Positions 10,879-20,728 of a DNA stretch of 64,000 bases are shown here, in pieces; position 1 is the stretch's first letter; every line of letters starts with the position of its first letter. The notes beneath the pieces are model-generated. The model made no database searches and had not been told where the DNA came from. It worked only from the letters and a program-made list of their open reading frames with translations. The translations under genes and the position numbers were made by a program. The stretch spans positions 186,001 to 250,000 of the forward strand of contig JAOALB010000073.1 in the NCBI GenBank assembly GCA_025331125.1. Direction: 5' to 3'. Source of the DNA: Mycogone perniciosa. Taxonomy: Eukaryota > Ascomycota > Sordariomycetes > Hypocreales > Hypocreaceae.

Positions 10879-12252
10879 TCAACCCTCCTCAGGATCTGGA
10901 TTCATAGCCCGCAATACTTTGGGCGGCTGGATTCTCCTCGAGTAATCGTGGTCGTCGCGTAGTGTGTTTAAACTTTCGTGGCTGCCGCTTCGTTGGTACA
11001 GCCCTTGCTTGAACGGATCCATGCGAGGATCAATCTGGATTGTGCTGTTTCTGTTTGCGGCAGAACCCGGCGAAGCTGGTGCGCCACCACTAACGGCCAT
11101 CTCGGGACGAACTGACCCAAGCATGCCCGACGAGCTACCCCTGACACTGGGGTCGTTTTGAAAGTCGTCCACATTTTGCTTCCGGCGTCTGATCCAGAAG
11201 AATACGACAACGCCGACGACAATTAATACGATGACGATAACACCGACCACGATTCCAACGATGACGCCGGTACTTAGTCTAGAGCTCGCAGTGGGGGCAC
11301 CAGCATTGTCGCTATCATTCGGCGGAGCAGTGGGCGTGACACCGGCAGTTGTTTTTCCAGCATCTGTGGGCGTCTGAGCTCCGGATGAGGTCTATGATGA
11401 AATTAGTATCCTGCCTCCACACAACGAGTCAATAACCAGGTCACCCCTGTGGGCGCCTGAGTTGGAGAAGAGCCATACAGAGGATGAGCTACTTGAAGTA
11501 GTCGACGTCTCTGTGGTAAGACTGGCCGTCTCCTGCACAGTCTTAGTTACACTAGCCGTCACCGTCGTGATTTTCGCCTGGACCCAAACAAATTAAGCCC
11601 GCTGTCTCTCGCCATAACAACTACAGAAAGAGCATCGAAGAGTATGGTGGACAGGGGCATTCATTGCGGGCTTCGGCTTAGATCCAAGGGCTAGGATGCT
11701 GTGGAGGAGGAAGGTGAAAGGGCGACGGGGGAAGGGGGAAGGGGGAAGGGGTGTAGTGATATGTTCGTGATGAGTAAAAGAAATGCCAAAACTTACAGAT
11801 GAGGTCGAGGATGAACTTGAAGCCGTCCTGGTCCCAGATGGCACAATTTGGTTTAGCTGAATGTAGCCAAATAGTCCGTCGCCACCACAATTCTCGAGAG
11901 GATAGGCGGGACAGGGGAAGTTGCACTTGGAGGAGGACACTGTTGATCCCTTGTCTGGGTAGTAATTGGAGCACCAGCAGCCGTTTCCTTGTGTGATGGC
12001 GAATGCCGCCCTGTCGATACAAAAGTCGTGGCAGAGGCCGTTGGTTTGGTACACACTGACATCTGTTGAATAGAAAGTTAGACCATCATCATAGTGCTAT
12101 ACATTAGGGTTGATGCACGTACTCCTGGCCATAACGGCCGTGTTGAAACTGGAACAGAGGTCAATATCCAACGCTGCGGCCAGAGACAACCAAGCTGAGG
12201 CTAGGAGGAACAGGTTCCCTAATCGCAGGGCGCTTTTCCGTGACGGAGCCAT
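10879..12252 (-). CDS. WSC-domain cell-wall integrity sensor
   Basis: Single-pass plasma-membrane sensor of the Wsc type, expected to report wall stress to Rho1 and the Pkc1/MAPK pathway. Four exons on the minus strand: 12252-12123, 12062-11797, 11577-11479 and 11391-10879, giving 335 residues. Order: signal peptide (residues 1-27, ending LSLAAA), WSC domain (about 28-110) with eight cysteines including GLCHDFC, GCWCSNYYP, CNFPCPAYP and ENCGG, a Ser/Thr-rich stalk of about 95 residues, one transmembrane helix (about 206-231, rich in Val/Ile), then the stop-transfer WIRRRKQ and a ~100-residue cytoplasmic tail. The first intron is 60 nt; the second (219 nt) carries a GGGGGAA-type purine tract. 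The third splice pair (GTATGG/ATAG) is the least certain, but all four exons join in frame. Confidence 0.87.
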
Positions 12253-13165
12253 GGCTGATTGATGTGAGATGTCCAAAGTGCTGGCGAAGGTAAGCCTTGG
12301 TTCTGTAATTCAATGCGTCAAAGTCGTGAATATCCGGAGACGTACGACTGTTATTTTCTTGGCGGAAGTTTGGTGACAAGGCCGGCTGTGATATCCCGTT
12401 GATTTACCACACTGCAGCACGTTTGACAAGATTGGGTTTAGCAGACAGTGGCCATAACCACCTCGCAGCTGTCCCTGGTGAATGTTGATGTCACAAAAGC
12501 CGTAGTCGGCGTGTGTGTTCGAGGTATCGCGGCTCGCAGTGGAAGGGGGATGGCGAAGATGCGAAATGTTTGTTTGGGTCGTCGTCTCGGTCGCAGGCAA
12601 TTTCGAAGCTGCCGGGCCTTTGTTCCTCGCAACAACTCGATATGCCCGGGGATAAATGGTGCAATGTCTTGGTCGTAGTCTCGGGAGACCAGGGACAATA
12701 TCGTCTGTCAATGCCAGAGACAAAGACGGCTGTTTGGGCCTAGGAAGCAGAAAACCGAGAGGCCGGAATGCACAAGAGCGGAATGCACGGTTGTCGTGGA
12801 GGCCGAGATGGACGGTTCGACTTTGTTCGGTTCCTTTTGGCGACTGGCTGCGAGTGAGACTGGAATGCGTGTGGCTGAGACGCAAGCAGATGAGAGGCAG
12901 AGGCAGAAGAGGCAGAAGAGCAGAGGCCAGGCAGAGACAACAAAGACGAAAGGCCGGGACAAGTGAAAGGTGTCGCAAAGCCAGATGCAGGCACTTTCTC
13001 GACAGGCCGACTGACGCACGGACAAACAAGACCTAACAGGTAATGTTTGATGACAATCCTCGCGGAAACAAAGAAAGAAAAGCAAAAAAAGAAAGAAAAA
13101 AGTGAAAGAAGAAAAAAGGGGACAGAAAAACGAGGCCAAAAAAACACGATGGGGATGGGCGACCA

Positions 13166-13216
13166 GGCACACACACAAACACACACACACACCACACGGA
13201 CGGACGGACGGACAGG
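13166..13216. repeat. CA-rich microsatellite followed by CGGA repeats
   Basis: An interrupted CA run is followed directly by about four GGAC/CGGA units. It sits in the gene-poor region upstream of the WSC gene. Confidence 0.85.
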
Positions 13217-13377
13217 AAAAGAAGCGGAGACGGGAGGAGAACAAGGTCTGTCTAAGCTAGATAATAGCTGCCGAGGCGAGCGGTGGTTTTTTCAAGGTTG
13301 TCTGTCCAAAGAGGAGTCAAGTCAACCCAAACCGCCTGGGGTGAGGATTAACACGGACGACCAGAGGGGTGTGTGTG

Positions 13378-13440
13378 AGGTGAAGTAAAGTGAAGTGAAG
13401 TGAAGCGAGTTCAAGTCAAGTCAAGCCAAGTCGAGTGAAG
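13378..13440. repeat. GTGAA / GTCAA pentanucleotide repeat
   Basis: Consecutive AAGTG and TCAAG pentamers (AGTGAAGTGAAGTGAAG, then TCAAGTCAAGTCAAG), degenerate at both ends. Non-coding context. Confidence 0.8.
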
Positions 13441-14516
13441 AGATGCAAGACGCAAGATGCACCAAAAAAAGAAAACGAGAGAGGAGGAGACGGGAGGAGA
13501 CGAGACGGGAGGAGTATGAAAGGAGGAGGAAGAGGTGAGGTGGTGAGTTGAGGTCAAGTGGTTACAGCGCTTGTTGTGCTCCAGCTAGTGGAGAGCCAGG
13601 TACGAAGCACTACTAGTCGTAGTACTTCGTAGTAGTAGTATAGTATCGGGCTTTCTTACAGCGAGAGACTCGGACCTGCAGGGCTAGCAGCTGACCTCTG
13701 TGTGCCTGGAAAGTGCGGGTGTTACAGTGAGTGGCTCAGTGATGTTCAGTGGCTGACAGGGGCTGACGGATAGGGCCTGTGAGGGAGGGCTGAATGTACG
13801 GAGTATGCAAACTGAGAAACAAGAAACGAAACACAGCACACAGCACAGCACAGCACAGAATCACGCAAAACAAGGACGGGGAAAACAGCTCTTCTGTCAT
13901 CAGCTCCGGAAACACCAGACGGCGGATCTCACTCGCCAAGCCTCGCTAGGTTACGTTAGCTTGTCGCAGCCCCTGGCCGCATGTCGTCACTCTGGGGGGG
14001 TCGCAACCAGCCACTTTTTATTAGTGGGCTTATGGTCGTTTACGATCCAACAGCGATCTTGCTCTGTTTAGTAAGACAAGGACCATTATGGAGAAAGCTG
14101 TTGTGATGCTCATTGCACGGAGTAATAATAGGATATACGAGTAGGAGTACGGAGTAATACTTCGCACCATCTATCTACAGAATACTACGAGTGGTAATGG
14201 CAGGTTATAGTCTACAGACGATTGCATTCTTGGTTCAAAAACGAAATTGTGTCCTTTCATTTAATGCTAGGAACAGTTTCTTCACCGGAAACGGCACGCA
14301 ACTGACGGCATTGATTTTGTAGGGATTCTTCAATTTCTGGTAAAAAGACTGGCGCGTCCTCTCGCATTCCCAATCAGGCATGGCTGTGCCCAAATTCGAT
14401 ACCTTGGCCCACACACACGCGCACTCGCGTTCCAGCAAGCTGCCTATCTACGAGCACTTCGTACCTAATGTACTATTAGTAGTACTTCGTATGGAGTGGT
14501 ACCTAATAGCTTCGTC

Positions 14517-14572
14517 CACCTCCTCTTCTTCCTCTTTCTCTACCTCTTCCTCTTCCTCTTCCTCACCATCAC
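14517..14572. repeat. Pyrimidine tract (CTTCCT-like)
   Basis: About 55 bases made almost only of C and T with repeated CTCTTC units, followed about 110 bases later by a short CA run (about 14,682-14,699). Confidence 0.75.
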
Positions 14573-15412
14573 AAATACTCGTATTATTGTCAAAAATCAA
14601 GACTAAAATACCTGGAATGCACACCATCGATACTTATTTATTTTTACATAGTCCCCGCTGTGATCACGATGGCCTCAACAGACCACACACACACACACAT
14701 ATACTCGTAATACGAGACAAGACGACACCAGACGCTGCAACCAGCGCAAGAGGTGGTGGACTGGTGTGAATACGAGGCGAAAAGATGACAAGAGTCGGAG
14801 TAGCCCCCCCGCCCAGGCCGCCGAGCAAGAAGAGAGAAGAAAGAGTGTGGCTCAACCGCACGCACCAACAGGGACAAGGAGGCCCACGGGTTCCACCACC
14901 AGATTCGCATCCCACTCACACGCATTCGCTTGGGAGACATGGGGGTATGTATGTATGCATAGCATGATGGCGACTTGACTGACGGTGATGCCCCGGCTCA
15001 ATGATACGATACCTACGAAGTACTCGTAGTATTACTCCGTACTACTAGTAGCAGTACTGGATCAGCAGGGGCAGGTGGCAAAACATGCTCTTATGTATAG
15101 GTAACGTCGAAAGGACCCTTCAAATCGCGGCAAGGCAATAAATTTCTCCCGACGATCAGGGGAACAATTCCTAGCCCTCATCCTATGAGAAACCAAAAAA
15201 ACCGCTCTGTCCATGACGATTGCAATCTTGGATGTGCGGGAGAGCAAGGACCGGGATTTGTGTTGTTGGAGAAGGGTGGGTGGGTAGCAGCATTCTGCTG
15301 ATCAGCGCGGAATCACAATCAAGCAGCCAGGCCAGCATCATTGCGGGTCCAAAAGATGTGACACACCAGCATCAGCGGCCATTTCCCCAGTCTTGGATCT
15401 GTTGACGAAGGA

Positions 15413-15454
15413 CTACGGAGTACGGAGTACTGCTTCGTACTTCGTACTCCGTAG
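15413..15454. repeat. Hairpin made of TACGGAGTA/TACGAAGTA motifs
   Basis: Left arm CTACGGAGTACGGAGTAC (15413-15430), 6-base loop, right arm GTACTTCGTACTCCGTAG (15437-15454); the arms pair at 17 of 18 positions. It is the most complete copy of the dispersed motif family in the window. Confidence 0.75.
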
Positions 15455-16054
15455 TATGTATTGTTATGACAACGCGGGATCCGGAGCCGGTCCGGCATCT
15501 CTTCTTCGTGTTCATGCCATCAGATGGCGGCCAAGAGGAGAGAAGAGCACGGTTCTGTTCTGTTTCTGTCCTGATTGTGGGTGATGCTCCATGATCATGT
15601 GTTGCGGATGGATGCCTTGATGACAGATACAAGGGGGCTAGTCTGTATCAGAAACACCGTCAATCCCCACACAGATGCCTTGATTTCGTTGATGCCGGCG
15701 ACTTAGGTACCGTTATGAATATATGAATAATAATACCTGTGCTCCGTACTCTCCGTCCCGCCGGACTCTCCGGCTTATACAGCAAGCAAGCTCTCGTGCT
15801 GGTAGTAAGTAGAGTAGTACTACTATGTAGATATGGTCTCAATTCGAGTTTGAATGCCATAGCACTTGGTCAGTGCAATCTCACTGCATGAATTGTTGCT
15901 TCACATTGATTACACCAGCCGACCAACATCATCTTCCCTCTCCCCGCATTGCCCAGTTCTTCACCCCTCGTATTAACCAAGAAACCAAGACATCTGACCT
16001 CGTGATAGAGCAAAAAATCTGTCAGTTCTCGGCGTAAACAAACCCCCACACACC

Positions 16055-16074
16055 AATCCATCCATCCATCCATC
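16055..16074. repeat. CCAT tetranucleotide repeat
   Basis: Five consecutive CCAT-type units in non-coding DNA. A CATA run of similar size lies at about 16,432-16,450. Confidence 0.8.
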
Positions 16075-18509
16075 TTGGCCTATAACGAAAAAAAATTCCT
16101 TCATTCTTCTCTGTCTCCTCACCCATTGTCCAATCGTTGTGGTTCCCCCGCCTGATCTCCCCCCCTCCCCTCTCTATCCCAACCTCCTCAGCCACTCGTG
16201 TGCATTCTTGTGATGGCACGAAATCTCCTATCGAAACACTCTTGCATGTGCCACTCTAACTCGTCTTCAGCAACAATGCGAATAGTACTTCGTACATAGC
16301 TCGGTAAGGCCAGTAAGTGGGGGTACGATTGCGAAGGCGAGCATGCACTGTAACGTTCTCCCATCAAAGGGCTCAGCGCCGATGAGCAAAGATGCATCAG
16401 GAAGCTCAACTCTCAGGGCGCCGCTACCTGTACTACATACATACATACATCTTAGCCATAGAGAACAAAAGAGTCTAAATCGTGGTCCACCCCTCCAGTC
16501 TCAAAACCCAAGTCCAGGCAGACCATCACCAAACTGACTTACACTCCCGTCTAGAGTAGCAAGTGGCAAACAAACAAACAAAAAACGCTCTAAACTCAAT
16601 GGCGTTTCCTAGAATAGTTCCCACCGTTTCCCTGCAGCTCCGCGCGCTGGTCGAAGCGCTATGCCGCCGCTTCCTCAAGCCTCTCAAGCCTCTTTTGCCT
16701 TTTCGGTTCCCCATCACCGATCGCCGATCATGACCAAACCTAGTAGTACCACAAAAAAAGAGAGACCTGAATGAACTTAGATCGAGGCTGTTGGTATTAG
16801 CCAAGCAGTGTTTTTCACATCTGCGGAGCACTGTCTATCCGCGTTGTCTCGGGCAGCAGCCGCCCTTCATGCATGTATCGGCTGCATGTATGTGAAGAAT
16901 GTCCCACGCACATGTATGTGGCTGGGCAGTGGAACCAACTGCGTGCGTTATGCGACTGTTTGACGGTGATACGATGCAGTTCTTTGCCGCGATGCGGATT
17001 GCAGATGATTGCTGCTCCGATGCCGAAGAACCCAAGGACGGGAGATCCATCAATTTGATTGGTAATCTTAATGCCGGTCCGAGTCAGTTACTGCTTTCTA
17101 CGGTTTCTGGTCAGGAATTGAGCAGGCTGGGGGCAGAAGCAAGCTGACTTGATCCCAATCTCCTCTGTATCAGCCACCTCATCGAAGCTTTGTGCTATGT
17201 GTTGTGTCTTGCCCAAGGTTCATCACATGTTATCACAAGTCTCTTGTTGGACGTTTGTTTCTTTGCACAAAGAGAGCTGACACTTAGCTCTGACTCCAGT
17301 CTCTGAAGCTTCGTCCTCGTTCTATTTGTGATGATTTATGCTTTGCGCCGCCCAGCTCTATCCTCCGCCACAAGGCCCCATATAAGATCTCCAGGCTTGA
17401 ACGCCGCCAAAAGTCTAATAATACTACGGAGTACTTCGTACTCGTACGTCCAGAAAACAAGACCAGACTCAGACAGCGGCCCTAGAATGACAAGCCTCGG
17501 GTGAATATGAGCCGAACTATTGACATGCCTGAAAATGTTGCCGTTGCGCCTCCCGGAAACACGGAGCTAGTTCGGGTCGGTGGTTCTCGGAGGGGGGTCC
17601 GAGTCTAGACGTGCAGCTTGACGGAGTGCTCCGTACACGAGACGTGGACTAGAGGCATGGTTGTTGATGATGTCTGATTCTGATATGGGTGATAAACTGC
17701 TTACCACTGGATATTACCCGCACCTATAGGATCGACCCCTCTCGATTCTTCTGCATGAAGATGAATTATTAATAGCGCTGCGATCACACCTTACTATCAT
17801 GGGACGCAACACGTGGGGTGAATCCCATGAGCTGATAAGACGACACTTGAACAAATGTTTGAGTGGTCACCATGCAGCCGTCTCAGTATGGAGGAGTAAT
17901 GTGTGGCCTTGATCTGGCCTAGTGTTGTTGCCGCCCTTACTCACAGATCTAAGTCTACAGAGTACTTCGTACGAGTCTATAAGATGATATACGAAGTACA
18001 GAAGATAAGTTTAAGGATTGCTCGTATTTTTAGTCATATAATGAAGAATTCAGCTTCATTAGAGCTTATACGTTGTCTGATGGAATCGTAAAGACATATT
18101 GTGAGGGCATAGATATACTGCTACTGTTGGAAGCTCTCACCAATAGACAATCCTGACACAATGGCAACCACTTACTCCTTCACTCTTTTGCAAAATGGTC
18201 TCTCACGTCTTTATGTATAACTAAAAGATCCATTTGTTGTGACTACAACTACGAAGTAGGTTTAGCATTACTTATAAGTTGTGATGAGTCTCATTGTTGG
18301 TACAGAGTGGGCACAGCAATTAGCCCTCAAATTCACTTTCCTATTTCTTCACATTAGCTGAACCATTATCTTTTTTATTCGATTTTGTTCAGCTCATCAT
18401 GACCAAAAAGCATATACAGCCACTCTATGTACACCACAACATTATGGTTCCTCCAGCCGCGCTTTCGTGATCCAATGTGGCCTGGAACAAGAGTCCATTT
18501 ATTGCTTCG

Positions 18510-18690
18510 TACACCACTGCTTCCTTTTCTGCTTCCCTGTAGCCTCTCAAAATTATACTCCTTAAACTGTCTTACTGGCACCTAGTCTCAAACATTTGTT
18601 CAAGCTCCTCATTGGTGCAACCCTTCGTCTCGGGCAGCACCAAATGCGCTAAGATGCTCAGATCACTAAAGAAGAAAAGAAGACGATGCA
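18510..18690 (-). pseudogene. Relic of an MFS sugar transporter C-terminus
   Basis: Read on the minus strand, the sequence gives the hallmark end of the sugar-porter family, LPETKGCTNEELEQMFE, at about 18,650-18,600. After FETR the frame is lost at a stop (TAA at about 18,576), but the next frame continues at once with VPVRQFKEYNFERLQGS, the usual cytoplasmic tail after this motif. A one-base shift near 18,583 therefore separates two parts of one former tail. Upstream on the minus strand a short hydrophobic end (FFSDLSILAHLVL) is visible, but the other eleven helices are missing, because the PI-PLC gene begins only about 470 bases away. I read this as a truncated, frameshifted relic. Confidence 0.65.
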
Positions 18691-19146
18691 TCCCTAATTG
18701 CCAAATTAACCGTTATCCCTGAACGTATGAATATTATGTACTCGTACGGAGTAGTTATAGACCAGTTGCGTTATTTATCCACTCAATGTTCTGCGCTGCA
18801 TAAAAGGGTTGTAACCCTGGTCCGGGGTTATGATATCATCAACTCCGATCTGATACGGAGGCCGGGAAGCTCTCAACTCCGAACATATCACCACCACCAT
18901 ATCGCCAGCATCATCACCTACAATATCTTGAAGCGCCCAAAGACCAAAGTTTCACGCGTAGGCTCGGCAACTCTGTATATCCTCAAGGTTTTGATTTCGC
19001 TCAATCGATGTGGACCGTGCATGCATGCGCACAGCCGCCACAGACTTCGCGTCACGGTCCAACAGCCTCCCGGCTTGCTTCTCGGAGAGCACTACTCCGA
19101 CCTTATTCTTAGAGCCATCTAGAGCATTCTCAACCCAGTGTTCCGC

Positions 19147-19157
19147 CTATATAATAA
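19147..19157 (+). promoter_or_regulatory. TATA-like element just before the PI-PLC start codon
   Basis: CTATATAATAA lies within about 4 bases of the first ATG. If it works as a TATA box, transcription would begin inside the annotated ORF and favour the downstream ATG at 19266. Confidence 0.35.
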
Positions 19158-19160
19158 GCA

Positions 19161-20243
19161 ATGGCTGCTGCCATCGCTCTGCCTCACAGCCCGAGACTGA
19201 AACCTCTGCAAAGACGACGCCGTCCTCTCCCCGTCTTGCTGATCGTCTCTGCCGCCGCGGGCACAATGGGCCTCTTCTACCTCCTCCTCTCCATCTCGCC
19301 GTGCTTCGTTGGTGCGACGTGCTATCGGGGCTATCGCAGCGTCTTCAGCTTCGACGCCGGCCTCGAAAACCATGCCTCCTGGATGTCCGCCATCCCCGAC
19401 GATGTCAACATCACCAGCCTCAGCATCCCCGGCACCCACGACACAATGACCTACAACATCGGCTCTGAGACCCTCCAGTGCCAGAACTGGAACTTATCCT
19501 CGCAACTCACCTCCGGTCTGCGCTACTTCGATATCCGAGCCCGTCTGCGCGACAACGAACTCCATATCTATCATGCCAATGGCTATACCGGCTTCAGCTA
19601 CGAACAAGTCCTCCTGGACATGTTCGACTTCCTCGACGCCAATCCTTCCGAGGCCATCATCATGCGCCTCAAGGAAGAAGGCAACCCCATCGGCTCCAAC
19701 AACACCATCTCCTTCGAGGACGCTTTGCGGTACCACCACTTCTCCTCGCCGACTACTGCGCTCGGCTCCGAGAAGCACGTCCACAAATACGACTTCGCCA
19801 CCCCGATACCTAGCATCGGTACCCTGCGCTCCAAGATCTTCATCCTCCAAAACTTCCACGCAAAGGGCGCGCCGTACGGTCTCGCCTGGGAAGGCCCAGA
19901 GATGGTCCTGGAGGATATGTGGATCATCCCAGATATCTACCACCTCGCCGATAAATGGGCAGCCATCCGCGACGCCCTCTCACACGCTGCGCTCGCACCT
20001 GATAACAATCGCTTTCTTTACCTCGCTCATCTCTCCGCCTCGTTTGGCGTTCTCCCCATCGAGGCTGCAGCAGGACCGATGAATCGGACTATTCAGGGGA
20101 TGAACGACATGACGGGGCAGTACCTTGAAGACACCTCCAACAACGAGGATGCGTCCCGCGTTGGCGTGGTGATTATAGATTTCCCAGGGAAACGACTCAT
20201 TAACAGTGTTTTAGATTGGAATAAACGGCTAATGAAGGGATGA
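19161..20243 (+). CDS. Phosphatidylinositol-specific phospholipase C-like protein (PI-PLC X domain)
   Basis: Intronless gene for a 360-residue PI-PLC of the small bacterial-like type, which cleaves the phosphodiester of phosphatidylinositol or GPI-type head groups by acid-base catalysis with two histidines. Both are visible: His93 in LSIPGTHDTMTYNIG and His138 in LHIYHANGYTG, 45 residues apart, close to the family spacing. RYFDIRAR supplies the conserved Asp/Arg. A hydrophobic segment at about residues 23-45 follows an Arg-rich N-terminus, so the protein is either secreted or a signal-anchored membrane protein. An AT-rich TATAA-like element ends only a few bases before the first ATG. The next ATG (19266, Met36) would give a classical signal peptide (MGLFYLLLSISPCFVGATC), so the start is uncertain. 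Confidence 0.87.
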   Translation: MAAAIALPHSPRLKPLQRRRRPLPVLLIVSAAAGTMGLFYLLLSISPCFVGATCYRGYRSVFSFDAGLENHASWMSAIPDDVNITSLSIPGTHDTMTYNIGSETLQCQNWNLSSQLTSGLRYFDIRARLRDNELHIYHANGYTGFSYEQVLLDMFDFLDANPSEAIIMRLKEEGNPIGSNNTISFEDALRYHHFSSPTTALGSEKHVHKYDFATPIPSIGTLRSKIFILQNFHAKGAPYGLAWEGPEMVLEDMWIIPDIYHLADKWAAIRDALSHAALAPDNNRFLYLAHLSASFGVLPIEAAAGPMNRTIQGMNDMTGQYLEDTSNNEDASRVGVVIIDFPGKRLINSVLDWNKRLMKG

Positions 20244-20728
20244 GAGGCCGAGATATGCTGGCGTTTGCCTTGCATTCCTAACACGGAGTACCACACACAT
20301 ATTTCATAATACTAGTCAAAAGGCTAGAAAGGACAGGCGGGAGATATTTGGGATACTGGAATTTTTTGGGCATATGATAACGAGTTGGATAGAACACGGC
20401 CATGCATATACATACACACTGAGGACCTCTTCATACTAGACGTAGATACAGGCGTACATTTCATCCAAACTACACGACAGCAGCTCCTCTACAATAGAGC
20501 CCAACTATATACAAAAAAATCTGACACTCAGAAATACAGCAAAACAATGTCGAAAACTCCAATCTCCTATGTGCTTCCCAAAACCCTTCCTGGATATACC
20601 CAAATTTCCCAAAGCCTTGCATCCCTCCCCGATCCTCACTCCTCAACGCTAATATCTCCTATCCTATCCTATGCCATACCATGACCAAGACAAAAACAAT
20701 GCATTCTTCCCTTTTTCATCCCTTTGAC
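20244..20728. other. Convergent intergenic region (PI-PLC / Kelch gene)
   Basis: Short AT-richer spacer between two 3' ends. It shows one ACGGAGTA motif near 20,283 and no coding signal. Confidence 0.6.

Larger units (their letters stand above)
12253..19160. other. 6.9-kb gene-poor region with simple repeats and short palindromes
   Basis: No intact gene recognised. The first kilobase upstream of the WSC gene is probably its promoter and 5'UTR. The rest holds microsatellites (CA, CGGA, CCAT, CATA, CTTCCT, GTGAA runs), purine-rich tracts at about 13,060-13,540, and the densest set of TACGGAGTA/TACGAAGTA motifs in the window. The only coding trace is a broken sugar-transporter C-terminus near 18.5-18.7 kb on the minus strand. 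The long ORFs at 12.3-13.2 kb are low-complexity translations without domains. Confidence 0.55.

Noticed and set aside
12310..13244. Long minus-strand ORFs (up to 239 codons) upstream of the WSC gene
   Set aside because: They read as Cys/Leu/Phe/Ser-rich low-complexity sequence over purine/pyrimidine tracts, overlap each other in several frames and show no domain; more likely promoter or 5'UTR sequence.
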